From Anthoceros angustus (taxonomy: Eukaryota; Streptophyta; Anthocerotopsida; Anthocerotales; Anthocerotaceae), in the NCBI GenBank assembly GCA_010909165.1, contig VJWM01000126.1, positions 558,001 through 622,000 of the forward strand: DNA of 64,000 nucleotides. The letters are read 5' to 3'. The position numbers and the translations under genes were made by a program. The notes under the pieces were generated by a model. That model worked only from the letters and a program-made list of their open reading frames with translations. It was not told where the DNA came from and did no database searches. Shown one piece after another: positions 1 through 10,627 of the stretch. The number at the start of each line of letters is the position of its first letter. Positions within the stretch are counted from its first letter, which is position 1.

Positions 1-1289
1 GGGTGCAACCGGGCATTCGGGAACCAAGGGAGGCTCGGTGGATGAACCCGTGGCTAGCCCGGAGGAGGCATGCCGAGCACGAGGTCGGACTTTGTCCTGA
101 CCCGAGGAAAGGCCGATCCCGAGGTCCGCCTCAAGGAAGTCCGACTTAGGGATCCAGACTCAGTGAGTCCGACCCGAGGTCCGGACCCTGTGGAAGGGTT
201 GGGTCCAAGACCGACCCCAGAGGCCCGGCCCCGAGGACCTGACTCAAAGAAGGCCGGACCTAGAGGTCCGGACCCGGAGGAAGGCCGGACCTAGAGGTCC
301 GGACCGAGTCGAGACAGTGGTCCCGAGGTCCAAACTCGGGAGTGGGGAGAGCCACCACACCAACCCCAGCAGATCCAACCTTGAGGGCCCACGCAGGGCC
401 CGCCAGAGAGAGAAGAGGGAGGACGAGGAAGACTTGGTGGTGATCGTTGTCGGCCGCACCGCCGTGGCGCAGGCTGCACTGAAGAGGAAGGGTCCGCCTC
501 GCGGATCATCCGATTGGGTGCATGACCGGAGGCTCGGCTTTGGGCCGCCGGTGCCAAGAAGGAATCAGGGGCTATCCACCACCACCGACCACGCGATAGG
601 TGAATAGGCAGGTAGTAGGCGGCCGGTTAGGCACACCGAAATGGCCCTCACCGTAATAGAGGTGTAATAAAGGCGCCGACCTTCGAGTATAAGAGGGCTA
701 AGGCCTAATAAATCATCTTTCTCTTGGTGTTGATGCGCGTTCTTGCGGACCTTTGTGTGTCTTCTTGCTAACGTGAGTCCCGAGTCACCGAAAGGTGCAC
801 GGCTCCCGGGAGATTGATCGGTCCCGTGACGACCTAACGTGTTGTGGTGTGGAAGGGTGATCGGACCCGTGCTCGTCGGGCAGCGGCCCGGCAGACGTGG
901 GCGTGTGGCCGGAGGAACTCGGGAGGCGTCTGAGCCGGAGGAACTCGGGAGGCGTCTGAGCCGGACGGAGAGGCCCGCGAACGACGAGGAGGTCCGACTG
1001 TAACCCGCGCTGCCTTTTCTAAGACCGATGAGTGTAGCGTGAGGGAGAGAGGAAAGGACCGGATGTGTGAGTGACGAATGTGAACGATACGGACGCGAAC
1101 GGGTCCTTAAACGCTTGGCCATACCGGCCCCAGACGGTGAACGCGAGTAGTTAGGAGTATGTGCGTGAGGCCGAACGAGCGCGGTAGGAATCACCAAACG
1201 TAAACGGAGCCTATCATTCCCCTTGGGAACGGACTTCTTCCTACAACGACACGGGATTGTGCGCTATAGCCATCACCGAAAGTCGCCAC
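1..1289 (+). mobile_element. GC-rich LTR-like remnant, cut by the window edge
   Basis: This GC-rich segment has no counterpart in units I and II; homology to them starts near 1290. It has the layout of an LTR in plus orientation: a TATA box (GTATAAG, 687-693), an AATAAA signal (707-712) and a T-rich tract after it. Short direct repeats are present, including a perfect 26-bp tandem pair at 909-934 and 935-960 and a repeated 'ggccggacctagaggtccgg' at about 252-302. Several long reading frames exist on both strands, as expected of GC-rich repeats, and none shows a domain I recognise. The left end and any partner LTR lie outside the window, so the family is unassigned. Confidence 0.4.
909..960. 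repeat. 26-bp perfect tandem duplication
   Basis: Two adjacent identical 26-bp copies (909-934, 935-960), each beginning CCGGAGGAACTC, are followed by a five-base start of a third. They lie inside the LTR-like GC-rich segment. Confidence 0.85.
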
Positions 1290-1573
1290 ACTTCTCTCCG
1301 CACATTGTTCCTCCAAAACTTTATGTTATCGAGAAAAGCGCATCGTAATGGCATCCATAGTCCAAGGACCGGATATCAATCTGCAATGTTAGATTCCACA
1401 AGGAGTCTCGCACCCTCGAGTCTCATCCCAAAGCTTTGTACCAATGAATTGCAAAAAATCATGCTCAACACCGGTCTCTCATGTGCACCTGTGAATTGGT
1501 GTCACGCAGTGAATCACGGTAGAAAGCAATACTGACCATAGTTAGAATCTAACAATGAAACACTAACCACTCA

Positions 1574-1765
1574 AAGCTTGAACATCAAGCTTTGAATATT
1601 CTTGAACATCAAGCTCGAATATTCGAGCTTGAATATCGAGCTTGAATATTCGCTTGAACAAGATGCTTGAATATTCAGCTTGAATAACATGTGTGAATAT
1701 TCGTGGGCTTGAACAACATGTGTGAATATTCGTGCTTGAACAACATGCCCGAATATTCGAGCTAA
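1574..1765. repeat. AAGCTTGAATATTC minisatellite
   Basis: This is an imperfect array of 20-30-bp monomers built from GCTTGAA, ACATGTGTGAATATTCG and AAGCTTTGAATATTC blocks. Many monomers are themselves inverted repeats (GAATATTC, AAGCTT), so the array could form hairpins. The same array is at 36078-36275 and 47692-47885 with different monomer content, which shows turnover after the unit was duplicated. Confidence 0.8.
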
Positions 1766-1874
1766 CACGCGATCTAAACAACAGCGATGACACACTCCTA
1801 TGGTACACTAGGAACTACCCGTAGGAAAACAAGATGGTGGCACTCGAATCTACTAGTGGAAAAGAGAACAGAAA

Positions 1875-2276
1875 TTAAATCAACTTACTTGACACAGGAC
1901 ATATATCCTCTTCGGGAATATCATACTCCACATCAAAATTTCTTCGACACTTCACAGGATGAAGGACAAGTTTATCGACATCTTTTGCACAGCATGCGCC
2001 CTCCTTACATATCTGCACACCAGCTTTAACCCTCTTGCTCACGGTCTTCTTCAATACTTCAGGAATGGGGGTCCTCTGACCTCTTGGAAGGAGTGGAGCT
2101 TCCTTAGGCCCTTCATGAATCTCCCTGTCACAAGGGGAATCATCGCCATTGGCTTGACTATCACGCACTTCATACACCTCATCATAAGGCGTGACATTCA
2201 AATTTGGATGGACACAAGGTTTGTACACAAGGCATAGACCCCATAGGCACAAAATCAATCGCAGCATGGTGGACAA
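1875..2276 (-). pseudogene. Conserved unit ORF (YEVRDSQAN), function unknown
   Basis: This is a 133-residue reading frame on the minus strand, repeated with small frame differences at about 36440-36720 and 47997-48329. Shared blocks include HPNLNVTPYDEVYEVRDSQ, a charged stretch around EIHEGPKEAPLLPRG, and LKKTVSKRVKA. Conservation of the reading frame across three copies suggests it was once coding, perhaps as one exon of a transposon gene read leftward in the unit. No catalytic motif or family is recognisable. It could be a CACTA-encoded protein, because a CACTA terminus lies downstream on the same strand in units I and II, but that is inference from position only. Confidence 0.35.
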
Positions 2277-2348
2277 GGCGAGAATTGTGGAATTCCGCTG
2301 CGCAGGATCTAGTGGGAGGTCTCCCGGTGGACATTATTTAGCGGTCTA

Positions 2349-3163
2349 TGTCGGCGCGGCATAGCATGCCTACCTAGCACATCTACAAAGCTAAGTCACC
2401 AAACACCACTGCGATCTCCTTGGCCTTGGCCGGGAGCAACAATCTTAGCCATAAATTGTCCTTGGCCTATGACCAAGGGCAAGGCTACAAAAGGCTGGTG
2501 CCTAAGAGAGGCAGGCCGGGGGCTGAAGTGAAATCAAGCTGGAAAATTCTCCCAACGACAATGCAACGAACCACAAGAACCTCTAGGAGACAAAGACACG
2601 GCGAGGACAGTATGGGCTATTAGAACAAGACAAACATCAACAATCCAGAATCCATGGTGGGTGCCTACATATATAGGCAAAACCCCAGAGTTCTCGATGA
2701 AGTGTCCACCCATATCGATGGTGGGCACTTTATAATCCTACTTTCCTTGGCCTTGAAATAATAATATTTTATGTGTTTAACAGCCTATTCGTCCTTTTCC
2801 TTGATTTATGATTTTTATGTATTTTCTAATATAAATCTATCTATATATGCGTCATGCACGCGCCTTACATGCATAACCATGCATATAGATTGCATGCGCC
2901 ATGACACATCACGCCACATGTCCACATCACATGTCATCCTTCATCTCCATACGTATGCATACATGGCACACATGCATACATGGCATATACATGCAGGCCA
3001 TCCATGGGCCATGTACATGACATCATCAAGCACTTCAGCGGGGCTTATGCGAGATGCTCCGATCGATATCTAGTCATTTCGGCATTCGGGCTTATGCCGG
3101 GATGCTCTAGTCGATATCGATCATAGAGTCTTAGGTGCTCTGTTTCCCATCGACAAGCATGCA
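2349..3163 (-). repeat. Left (3') LTR of gypsy element 1
   Basis: The stretch from 2529 onward is shared with the right LTR at 13110-13759. A promoter-type TATA (minus strand, CCTATATATG) lies at 2667-2676. The first 180 bases (2349-2528) are missing from the right LTR but are repeated at 3164-3320, directly after this LTR, as if a second LTR start were fused in tandem. A run rich in ATGCAT/ACATGG motifs lies at 2865-3020. Confidence 0.75.
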
Positions 3164-3320
3164 TGTTGCGCCGCGCATGCCTACCTAGCTGTCTACAAAG
3201 CTAAGTCACCAAACACCACTGCGATCTCCTTGGCCTTGGCCCGAGCAACAATCTAGCCATAAATTGTCCTTGGCCTATGACCAAGGGCAAGGCTAAAAAG
3301 GCTGGTGCCTAAGAGGCGGG
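3164..3320 (-). repeat. Partial second copy of the LTR start
   Basis: This begins TGTTGCG directly after the left LTR and follows the LTR start at 2349-2520 closely (shared GCATGCCTACCTAG, CTACAAAGCTAAGTCACC). It then runs into unique internal sequence. Confidence 0.7.
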
Positions 3321-4960
3321 CCGGGGTCGACCCACAGGAAACTTGGAGGCCTAGCCACGGTTTCCCACAAAATTGTCTAGACCATCTTGGCCTAGAAAAC
3401 ACCGCTACCAACGTCCCCACCAGCGAGCGTAGCTTGTCCAACAGCGGTGGTTACGAGGAGGAGGAATGGCGTCATCTTCTAGATCCTCATCATCGATGGG
3501 TCTTCTTGTGCCTCTGCTTAAGTAATCTCACCGGGCGCTTGAATCGGAGAGGCATCCTGTTCTTCCACAAAGCGCTTCTGTGCATCGAACTGGCTGAAAA
3601 CAGGATGTACGCCATCCTGTCCAGCATCCATGTCCCGACTGTAAGCTTCCTGTGTTGGATAATTGAAAAACGGTAACTTACAGGAAGTGTAGATGTGCGG
3701 GCTGGCGAGCCTCCTGAGACAGTTGAAAGCATTCTTCTCCTCTCGAGTCCAAGCACGCTGATCAACATGAGGGGTCCTCAGCTTGTTGGTCAGAATGTAA
3801 AACTGCCGAGGCCACCCTACCACATGATGCCCTGTCGCAGATGGTGGAAAACTCGAAACCACTCTTTGAGAAAAATCAAACGGCGAGGGTATGTGTCTCC
3901 CCAGTCAACGAACTCTGCTGGCAACCTCATCCCATCAAACCATTGATGCATTTGGAAGTGATGCTGCAACTTCCTCCATGCACCCTCTGTATAGCTTGTC
4001 CAGGTCCAGGGCAAACGCTTGTGACCCCGGCGCTGGAGCTCAAATAAATCCCGATGTTCCGTGGGATAATGCTCCACCCTACTGTCATGATGCTCCTCAA
4101 CATACAGTAGGAAGATGTGAAGCTCGTCATAACTTGCAGGTGGAATACCTCGTTCCGGGTCATACTGGCGGGAGTAGAAGATGCTCCACTTACCCGCATC
4201 TTCGTCATCCACGAATTGGGGTCCCATCACCGCAAACCTTGCTTGAGTTGGCGGTCATAGCACACCACGGAGGCATTCCAATATCTCTACCTCGCTGCGA
4301 GACCTCCTCCATGGGCTGCATGCGGTGAGAACTACCGCCCTAGGTGCAACCACGAATTTTCAGCACGTGAAGGCCGACATACATGCTGTACGAGTAGGAT
4401 CGAGGTGCGCTCCGGTTGCCTTGGCGGTGGCGGTTGCTCCGCTCTGTGCGGCGTGGTGTTCTCCTGCCGTCGACGGGCCGACCGCTCCTTGATTGGGATT
4501 GCCTCAAACTCCTGCGGCTTTCCATGTTCGCCGACAAAGGATGCTTGCGATCGTCCCCTCTTGCGCTTGGTTGGTGGCACTTCCTCTCGGCGCTTCACCT
4601 TCCGTAATTGTGGATAGGCGGCTTTCGCCTTCTCCTATGCACGTATGAAACGGGCGACCATGGCGCTCCCTATCCAGCTCAAGCAATGAAACCACCTTTA
4701 GAAAACGTGAGGAATTCTCAACCAGCCGATCGATCTGTGCATGCAAAGGTTCCTCTTCCAAAATGAGATGCTCCCTCGCATGTGTGCCCAATTTGCTCTC
4801 GTTTCCGGTAGGAATTAGACCCTTGTCGTGCCTCCTCATGTCTGTAATTCCTCTTTTCACAATTCCTTGCACATGCGAGCGGCTTCTAACAACTCATGCG
4901 CCCCTTAGCATGTGCGGATCCCATTTGTGAATTTGGCCCCAAGCATCTTGTGTCCTTCTT
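3321..4960 (-). CDS. Extra ORF 3' of integrase in gypsy element 1 (unknown function)
   Basis: Between integrase and the 3' LTR the minus strand holds long reading frames that are not integrase. One block (4230 down to about 3518, one frame change near 3840) encodes about 230 residues rich in W, H, F and Y: DEDAGKWSIFYSRQYDPERG, LQHHFQMHQWFDGMRLP, GHHVVGWPRQFYILTNKLR. Upstream of it (4872-4332) is a basic, low-complexity stretch (PPTKRKRGRSQ) and a heptad-like helix (AQIDRLVENSSRFLKVVSLL). No signal peptide, fusion peptide or transmembrane segment stands out, so there is no support for an envelope protein. Some plant gypsy lineages carry additional ORFs in this position. The function is unassigned. 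Confidence 0.45.
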
Positions 4961-5049
4961 CTTTGTACTGTCAAGCTGCTGTTTGACTTCCAACGTGTGT
5001 GAATTTAAGACAACCTCGGTACCACCTTACGAGAGCCACGTTCACACTT

Positions 5050-6300
5050 AGCACATTCTGATGCTCACATAGCCATTCTCCTTGGAACACATCCGATCTT
5101 GGTTTGAGGCAAAGCAGATGGTAACCACGGTTACATCACATAGCAACATGAATTCTTCGGTTGTGTCCACACTCCTCCGCAACCGTCTGCTGGTGGCGTC
5201 CGGTCGAGGCACGATTCGTGTATCCGGTCGGGCAAATGGCATGGAGCCAAATGCTTCATGTGTTCCTTGCACCTTCGCCATCTCTTCCTTCAAGTTCAAC
5301 CACACCTTGCTCACCAACTCGACAACTCTCGATAAGCCTCCTGTGCGACATCTAACGTGCTTGCGGCTGTTTGCAAGTACACATAATCTCGGATGCAAAC
5401 TTGCGGCTTTGGGCTTCCACGAGCCCCAGCGTATAAGCATACCTCGGTGGTCCGATCTTTGGGCCACAAATTGTCCATAGCCATGGGAAGAATTCTTTGA
5501 AATACTTACGCTCGGCTTGAACTTGCGCACACATTTGCATCTTTGCTCCGATCAAGGATGGAGTAAGTGTCCTTCACCACATTCGGCAACAACTGCGTTG
5601 CGTCCGAATAACAAAAAGTATGGTGAAACTTCCAAGAGCGCACCGACCTGTACCCCAACACGATGTAAGGGAGCAATTCATCCCAACACTTGGGCTCCAC
5701 GATGTCGATTTCCTTAGTGCATCCTTGAAGGTTTGCACTAGCCTTTGCCGCCATCGGCTGTGGATGATCCTCGATGTCCTCCCGTGATCAATGAGACTCT
5801 GTCAGCAAGGTGGAATTCACCTCGAAACTCGTTACCACAGTGCAGCACCTCTGCGCACTCCCAAATCGGTGAGCACACTGCAGCTCTGCTGGTGTAATGC
5901 GAGGTTCTCGTGGTAAGAACTTCAACCCACTTAGAGAAATGCTCAATCATGACCATGCAATGTCGGTTACCTTGCTTTGTGAGAGGAAGCTCGGCATAAG
6001 GTCAACCGACCATCTAAAGAATAGCCACGATTGGTAGGGTGCAACACCACATCACAGGTGTTAAATCTAGCTTTGACGCATCACATGCCAGCCCCACCAC
6101 CTTCTCGACATCGCATACATCCCCGAGTCGTACTCTTCAACATGTGGTGTGTCCTCTTCACACCAAAGTGGCCAAGGGTTTCGTGCACCTTGGTCACTAT
6201 GCCCACTCTTTCCTCGGGACTTGGTACTTTCCTTACGAGTTCTCCTTACGCGATGTGACTCACCATCTTCCCATGAGTATCGGCCACGCCTTGAGTTTAG
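5050..6300 (-). pseudogene. Integrase of gypsy element 1
   Basis: Read leftward, a zinc-binding HHCC-type segment (KVHETLGHFG, KRTHHML) at about 6230-6140 comes first. The catalytic core follows at about 5956-5740 (MIEHFSKWVEV, then degenerate text around NEFRGEFH that should hold the second catalytic Asp). The core's C-terminal part is at 5754-5506 (WDELLPYIVLGYR). A charged C-terminal stretch continues to about 5050. The enzyme would join the cDNA ends to host DNA. Several frame changes interrupt it. Confidence 0.8.
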
Positions 6301-6503
6301 CCAAGCTGCTTGATCATTCCGACGTGCCTTCCTTCAAGAATCAGTGGCTTGAGGATGTCTCCAAACATCCACGGACTCAGACATGTCCTTCTTCATGATC
6401 ATCTATCACGGCCGCCAGTGCCATGAAGCTGCTGGGTGCACCATCTACGTGCCCCTCATCTGCCGAGCTCTGTGACATCCTTGTCACTTTCCAGTGATTC
6501 TGC

Positions 6504-6725
6504 TTAGCCCATCGCATTGTGATGTACCTTGCACGCCACATGCACGATCTCCATATCGTACTCGAGACGGCGCCACACGGCTAGCTTACCACTCAACTTC
6601 ATGTTGGTCATCACCAATGAAGTGGCGGTGATCTGTGACCGATTAACGCCTTCCATACGGATAGACCACGAAATGCAGCGCCCATACCGCAGAAGACACT
6701 CTCCCTCATATGAGGAGTAGTTCAC
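6504..6725 (-). pseudogene. RNase H domain of gypsy element 1
   Basis: The motif order NYSSYEGECL, then MTNMKLSGKLA, then EYDMEIVHVACKVHHNA is the standard Ty3/gypsy RNase H C-terminal half, which sits directly after RT and before integrase. The enzyme degrades the RNA strand after first-strand synthesis. The middle is altered by frame changes (the usual TDHRPL block is unreadable). Confidence 0.8.
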
Positions 6726-6841
6726 TTTGAGTTGTTAGATCGGCTTGCATAAGCTATCACTCGCTCAACACCATCTGCACCATGTTGTGACAACACCGCT
6801 CCAATTCCCGATGCTCCATGCGTGTCTGAGTGAAAGGGTGA

Positions 6842-7805
6842 TCAAAATTCGGCTGGCGCAGCTTCTCTTGCGGTCCGAAGATCTTGCCAAGCCAACTCCT
6901 GGTCTTGGTCCCATTTCCACACAATGTCTTTCTTCAACAGCTCATACAGAGGTTTACATGTGGAACTGAGGTCCTTCATAAACCTCCTGTAATAGTTCAC
7001 CAAACCCAGGAAGGCTCTAAGAGCAGCTACATCCTTTAGTCTAGGCATTTGCATCACGGCCTGCACCTTAGCCAGTTGAGGCATGATGCCTCCTGGTACT
7101 ATCTCATGCCCCAGATACTCGATCTGGAAAGCAAACTTGCATTTCTTAGGATGAGCTTTCAAACTGAGCTTGTGACCTCATATCTCTAGATGCTCCATAT
7201 GTTCTTGATTGTCTCACGAAGACCGGATATCATCTATGTAGCAACGCACAAATGGCGACCCTACTCTAGATCCGATTCTTTGGAAATATATAGAAGCATT
7301 TTCAGCCCAAAGCGGCATTGTCTCCCACTCCCAAAGCTGGTCCTTCCCCAGTGTCTTGCACTTGTCCTCTTCAATCACAATTTGGTTGAAGCACAGGCGG
7401 AAAGCGGTAAAGAACTTTGCCTTACCTATGGCATCGAAAATCTCGTCTGGAGTAGGCATGGGGTACCGCTCCATAGGAGTCACCTCGTTTAGAGGTCGGT
7501 GTCGCCACACATCCTCCTGTCCTTCCATTCACCGTTCTCATCCTTCTTGAGCGGTAGGGCGATTGACATATTGAGAGCTTGATTTTCTTATCAACCCGCT
7601 TGAACAACTCTTGACGGCGTTTGTCAACAATCTCCCATTCTCCGAGGCGGTGCCTCCTTAAGACGGGCTCTTCATGAGTCGTCACTACTTTGAACTTGAT
7701 CTTCTCATACCTGACTCCTTCGAATGCAAAAGCACCCTTGTTTTTCTCAAGCATGTTGATGATTTTCTGCTTATCTTCCGGCTCACATCTTACGCAATGT
7801 GCCAT
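6842..7805 (-). pseudogene. Reverse transcriptase of gypsy element 1
   Basis: Minus-strand segments give a typical Ty3/gypsy RT in order: an entry region (ACVRYEKIKFKVVTTHEEP-like text at 7740-7660), RPLNEVTPMERYPMPTPDEI and FDAIGKAKFFTAF (about 7510-7390), GKDQLWEWETMP (about 7360-7320), the catalytic YIDD (codons at 7229-7240), and the thumb (HPKKCKFAFQIEYLGHEIVP, LRAFLGLVNYYRRFMKDLS). At least three frame changes separate the blocks. The YIDD aspartates are intact. Confidence 0.9.
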
Positions 7806-8788
7806 ACATGAACCTCTTCGTCACACTCTTGGTGGGCGATTCGGTATCCACGGCCATCTTGAATCTCTCCCAGACTCATCTTCCTCTGCCTTAGGAACCT
7901 CTTTATCCTGCGTAGTTGGAGGAAGGCTTTCGCTTCCTTCCACGCAAGTTGGAAACATGCTGTGCTCCCACCACCTCGGTGTACAAGTCAAATGCCTCCA
8001 AGCATCCGCATCTTGCAGTTACGTGATGCCCATGGTCCGAGTGTCCTTCTTGGCAAAGCCCATCGCTTGCTCGCGTTCCTCAACATTGAGCTCTCAAGCT
8101 CATTCCCTTCAAATCGAATCACACCATCTCCTCCGGCGAAGGCATAAGATTGCGGTGTGCTCACGAGTTGGCCATGCCCTTGGCTTCCCCTACTCGATTC
8201 ACGGGGTAAAATGGCAACTTGTCCATCCTCTTCACTGTGAGCACCTTCCCAACTCTAGGATGTCATCCACAACCTTCCGCTTGAGTTGTCAAATTCTGTC
8301 TTTGTCGAGCACCTCCGGTCCGACCACATTTGTCCGATGCTGCTGTGTGCATATGAGCCACCGCGCGTCCATGATCAACTCATTGCGAACCACGCCCGAA
8401 TCTCTTCATACGGGGCCCTAACGGTACGCGTTTGTCCATGGTCGCACACATTCTCCGAATGTACCAACATCGTGGATTCGCAATCTGGACTTCTCGCGTG
8501 ATTAAATGCGAGCTCGGCCAGCAACGCCTTCACCTTTGCCTCACTGCTTGCCGAAAATGTCTTGCATTCCCATCCCGCGATCGGCATATCCACCGGGCTT
8601 GACAAGGCTTCTAGCCGCTTCCCAACCGAGTTCACGTCAGGCAGCTGCTCGCGACCTCGAGCGCTTCCTCGCTCATAGTGTTGGATCGCTTGCGAGAACA
8701 CGAGATTCGACCCTAGCGGCTCGAATCTTCTCATCCTTTTCCACGCGGTATATTGCCGTATCTTGGCGCCACCCGCAACACCGCTTCC
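7770..8788 (-). repeat. 1.0-kb tandem duplication in pol, copy 1
   Basis: This is directly repeated at 8789-9788 with a period of about 1.00 kb (shared text CATACATGAACCTCTTCG at 7803 and 8813; GCAGCTGCTCGCGACC at 8641 and 9638). It covers the region between protease and RT. The encoded text includes SSPVDMPIAGWECKTFS and KALLAELAFNHARSPDCES. I cannot assign a domain to it. The copies differ by short indels. Confidence 0.85.
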
Positions 8789-9788
8789 GGGCTCACATCT
8801 TACGCAATGTGCCATACATGAACCTCTTCGTCACACTCTTGGTGGGCGATTCGGTATCCACAATCAATCTCTCCAGACTCATCTTCCTCTCTTAGGAACC
8901 TCTTTATCCTGCGGTAGTTGGAGGAAGGCTTTCGCTTCCTTGGCACGCAAGTTGGAACGCCGCTGTGCTTCACCTCGGTGTACAAGTCAAATCCAAGCAT
9001 CCACACCTTGCAGTTACGTGATGCCCATGGTCCGAGTGTCCTTCTTGGCAAAGCCCATCGCTTGCGTTCCTCAACATTGAGCTCTCAAGCTCATTCCCTT
9101 CAAATCGAATCACACCATCTCCTCACAGTGCAGGCATAAGATTGCGGTGTGCTCACGAGTTGGCCATGCCCTTCTTCCCCTACTCGATTCACGAGGGTAA
9201 AATGGCAACTTGTCCATCCTCTTCACTGTTGTGAGCACCTTCCCAACTCTAGGATATCATCCACAACCTTCCGCTTGAGTTGTCAAATTCTGTCTTTGTC
9301 GAGCACCTCCGGTCCGACCACATTTGTCCGATGCTGCTGTGTGCATATGAGCCACCGCGCGTCCATGATCAACTCATTGCGAACCACGCCCGAATCTCTT
9401 CATACGGGGCCCTAACGGTACGCGTTTGTCCATGGTCGCACACATTCTCCGAATGTACCAACATCGTGGATTCGCAATCTGGACTTCTCGCGTGATTAAA
9501 TGCGAGCTCGGCCAGCAACGCCTTCACCTTTGCCTCACTGCTTGCCGAAAATGTCTTGCATTCCCATCCCGCGATCAGCATATCCACCGGGCTTGACAAA
9601 GCTTCTAGCTGCCGCTTCCCAACCAAGTTCACGTCAGGCAGCTGCTCGCGACCTCGAGCGCTTCCTCGCTCGGTAGTGTTGGATCGCTTGCGAGAACACG
9701 AGATTCGACCCTAGCGGCTCGAATCTTCTCATCTTTTTCCACGCAGGTATATTGCCGTATCTTGACGCCACACTGCAACACCGCTTCC
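8789..9788 (-). repeat. 1.0-kb tandem duplication in pol, copy 2
   Basis: This is the second copy of the pol linker segment at 7770-8788, in the same orientation, immediately adjacent. The reading frame ending at SEKVKALLAELAFNHARSPD-type text is retained. Confidence 0.85.
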
Positions 9789-10627
9789 AGGCCACTGCTG
9801 ATTCCCGAGCTCCAACAAATGGATGCCTTGACGCCACACCGCAACACCGCCTGTGCCATCGCCGATTCTGGCGAGCTCCAAATGGATGCCTTGACCCACC
9901 TTCCATCGTACTAGAGCATCGTCGATGCGTCGATCTCCCGACTTGGCAGGCCTCATACCTGGGATCGACCTCTCAGGACATGTGTCTGTGAGATTCCACG
10001 GTCGATCCTCCTTCCTTCGCTGGTTCTCTCGAACCCTCGCTTGATCCAAATATTCTGAGCGCACAACCTTAAGCACACCCTTCTGCTCTCTTGGCTTCGG
10101 CATCTCCAGAGAGGATAACTCCTGCGTTTCCTCCCACATCTCATGTCGATGCTCACTCGAGCACTGTGGCAATCATGGCCCGTCATCCTCGTCGCTCTTG
10201 CCACCACTCCTATTCATCCTTAGAGGAATTCGCAACATGCGTGAAATCTCCTCTCCACCAGAATGGTCTGTAGAAAGCTTCAGCGTGCAAGGGATCAACC
10301 CCATGGCAGGACGGTGAGTTCCGTCCGACCCAGCAAGACATCATATGTCTTTGCCGTGACCAAACATCTCACTTCAACGATCTTGGCATCCTTCGTGCGA
10401 GCTTCAATTCAATCTTCACGGGCCTCCTCGTCATTCCCGACTTCCTTGGTACTGCGGTGGTGATGTTCACGTCGCTCGGAACGAGCTTGTGTCCGTCTGA
10501 CTTTAGTGCCTCCTGCACCGTGCTCCCGAGCGGATCCGCTCCGTGTCTACAAATGCGTTCTCGGAGCATAGCCATCAAAGGTCACGTGCGTCCGTGTTGT
10601 CAATCATGGCAACACCTCCTTCACCTC
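9789..10627 (-). pseudogene. Gag-pol junction / protease region of gypsy element 1
   Basis: This lies between the zinc-knuckle gag and the duplicated linker, where the aspartic protease is expected. Readable blocks include ALKSDGHKLVPSDVNITTAV and TRRPVKIELKLARRMP (10578-10369) and a basic stretch at 10172-9950. No intact D-T/S-G catalytic triad is visible, so the protease assignment is by position. Confidence 0.4.

Larger units (their letters stand above)
1290..2344. repeat. Composite repeat unit, copy A, left part
   Basis: This segment is homologous to 35790-36840 and 47415-48425, and so belongs to the 11.7-kb composite unit. It holds the AAGCTT/GAATATTC minisatellite and a minus-strand reading frame (1875-2276). 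It stops where the Ty3/gypsy element begins; the unit resumes at 13764 on the other side. The uninterrupted site can be read at about 48412-48440. Confidence 0.8.

Noticed and set aside
8-30. GGGCATTCGG at the window start as a tRNA-Pro 5' end
   Set aside because: It resembles the true tRNA-Pro start at 63970 for a few bases only; no D arm or B box follows.
565-1197. 210-codon minus-strand frame
   Set aside because: It lies in GC-rich LTR-like sequence with a TATA and AATAAA on the other strand; the composition is unlike a conserved protein.
1853-1870. CTACTAGTGGAAAAG as a second CACTA terminus
   Set aside because: It lacks the CACTA core in the right order and is not at a homology boundary in any unit.
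3321-4960. Envelope-like gene after integrase
   Set aside because: No signal peptide, transmembrane segment or surface-subunit cleavage site is visible, so only 'extra ORF' is supported.
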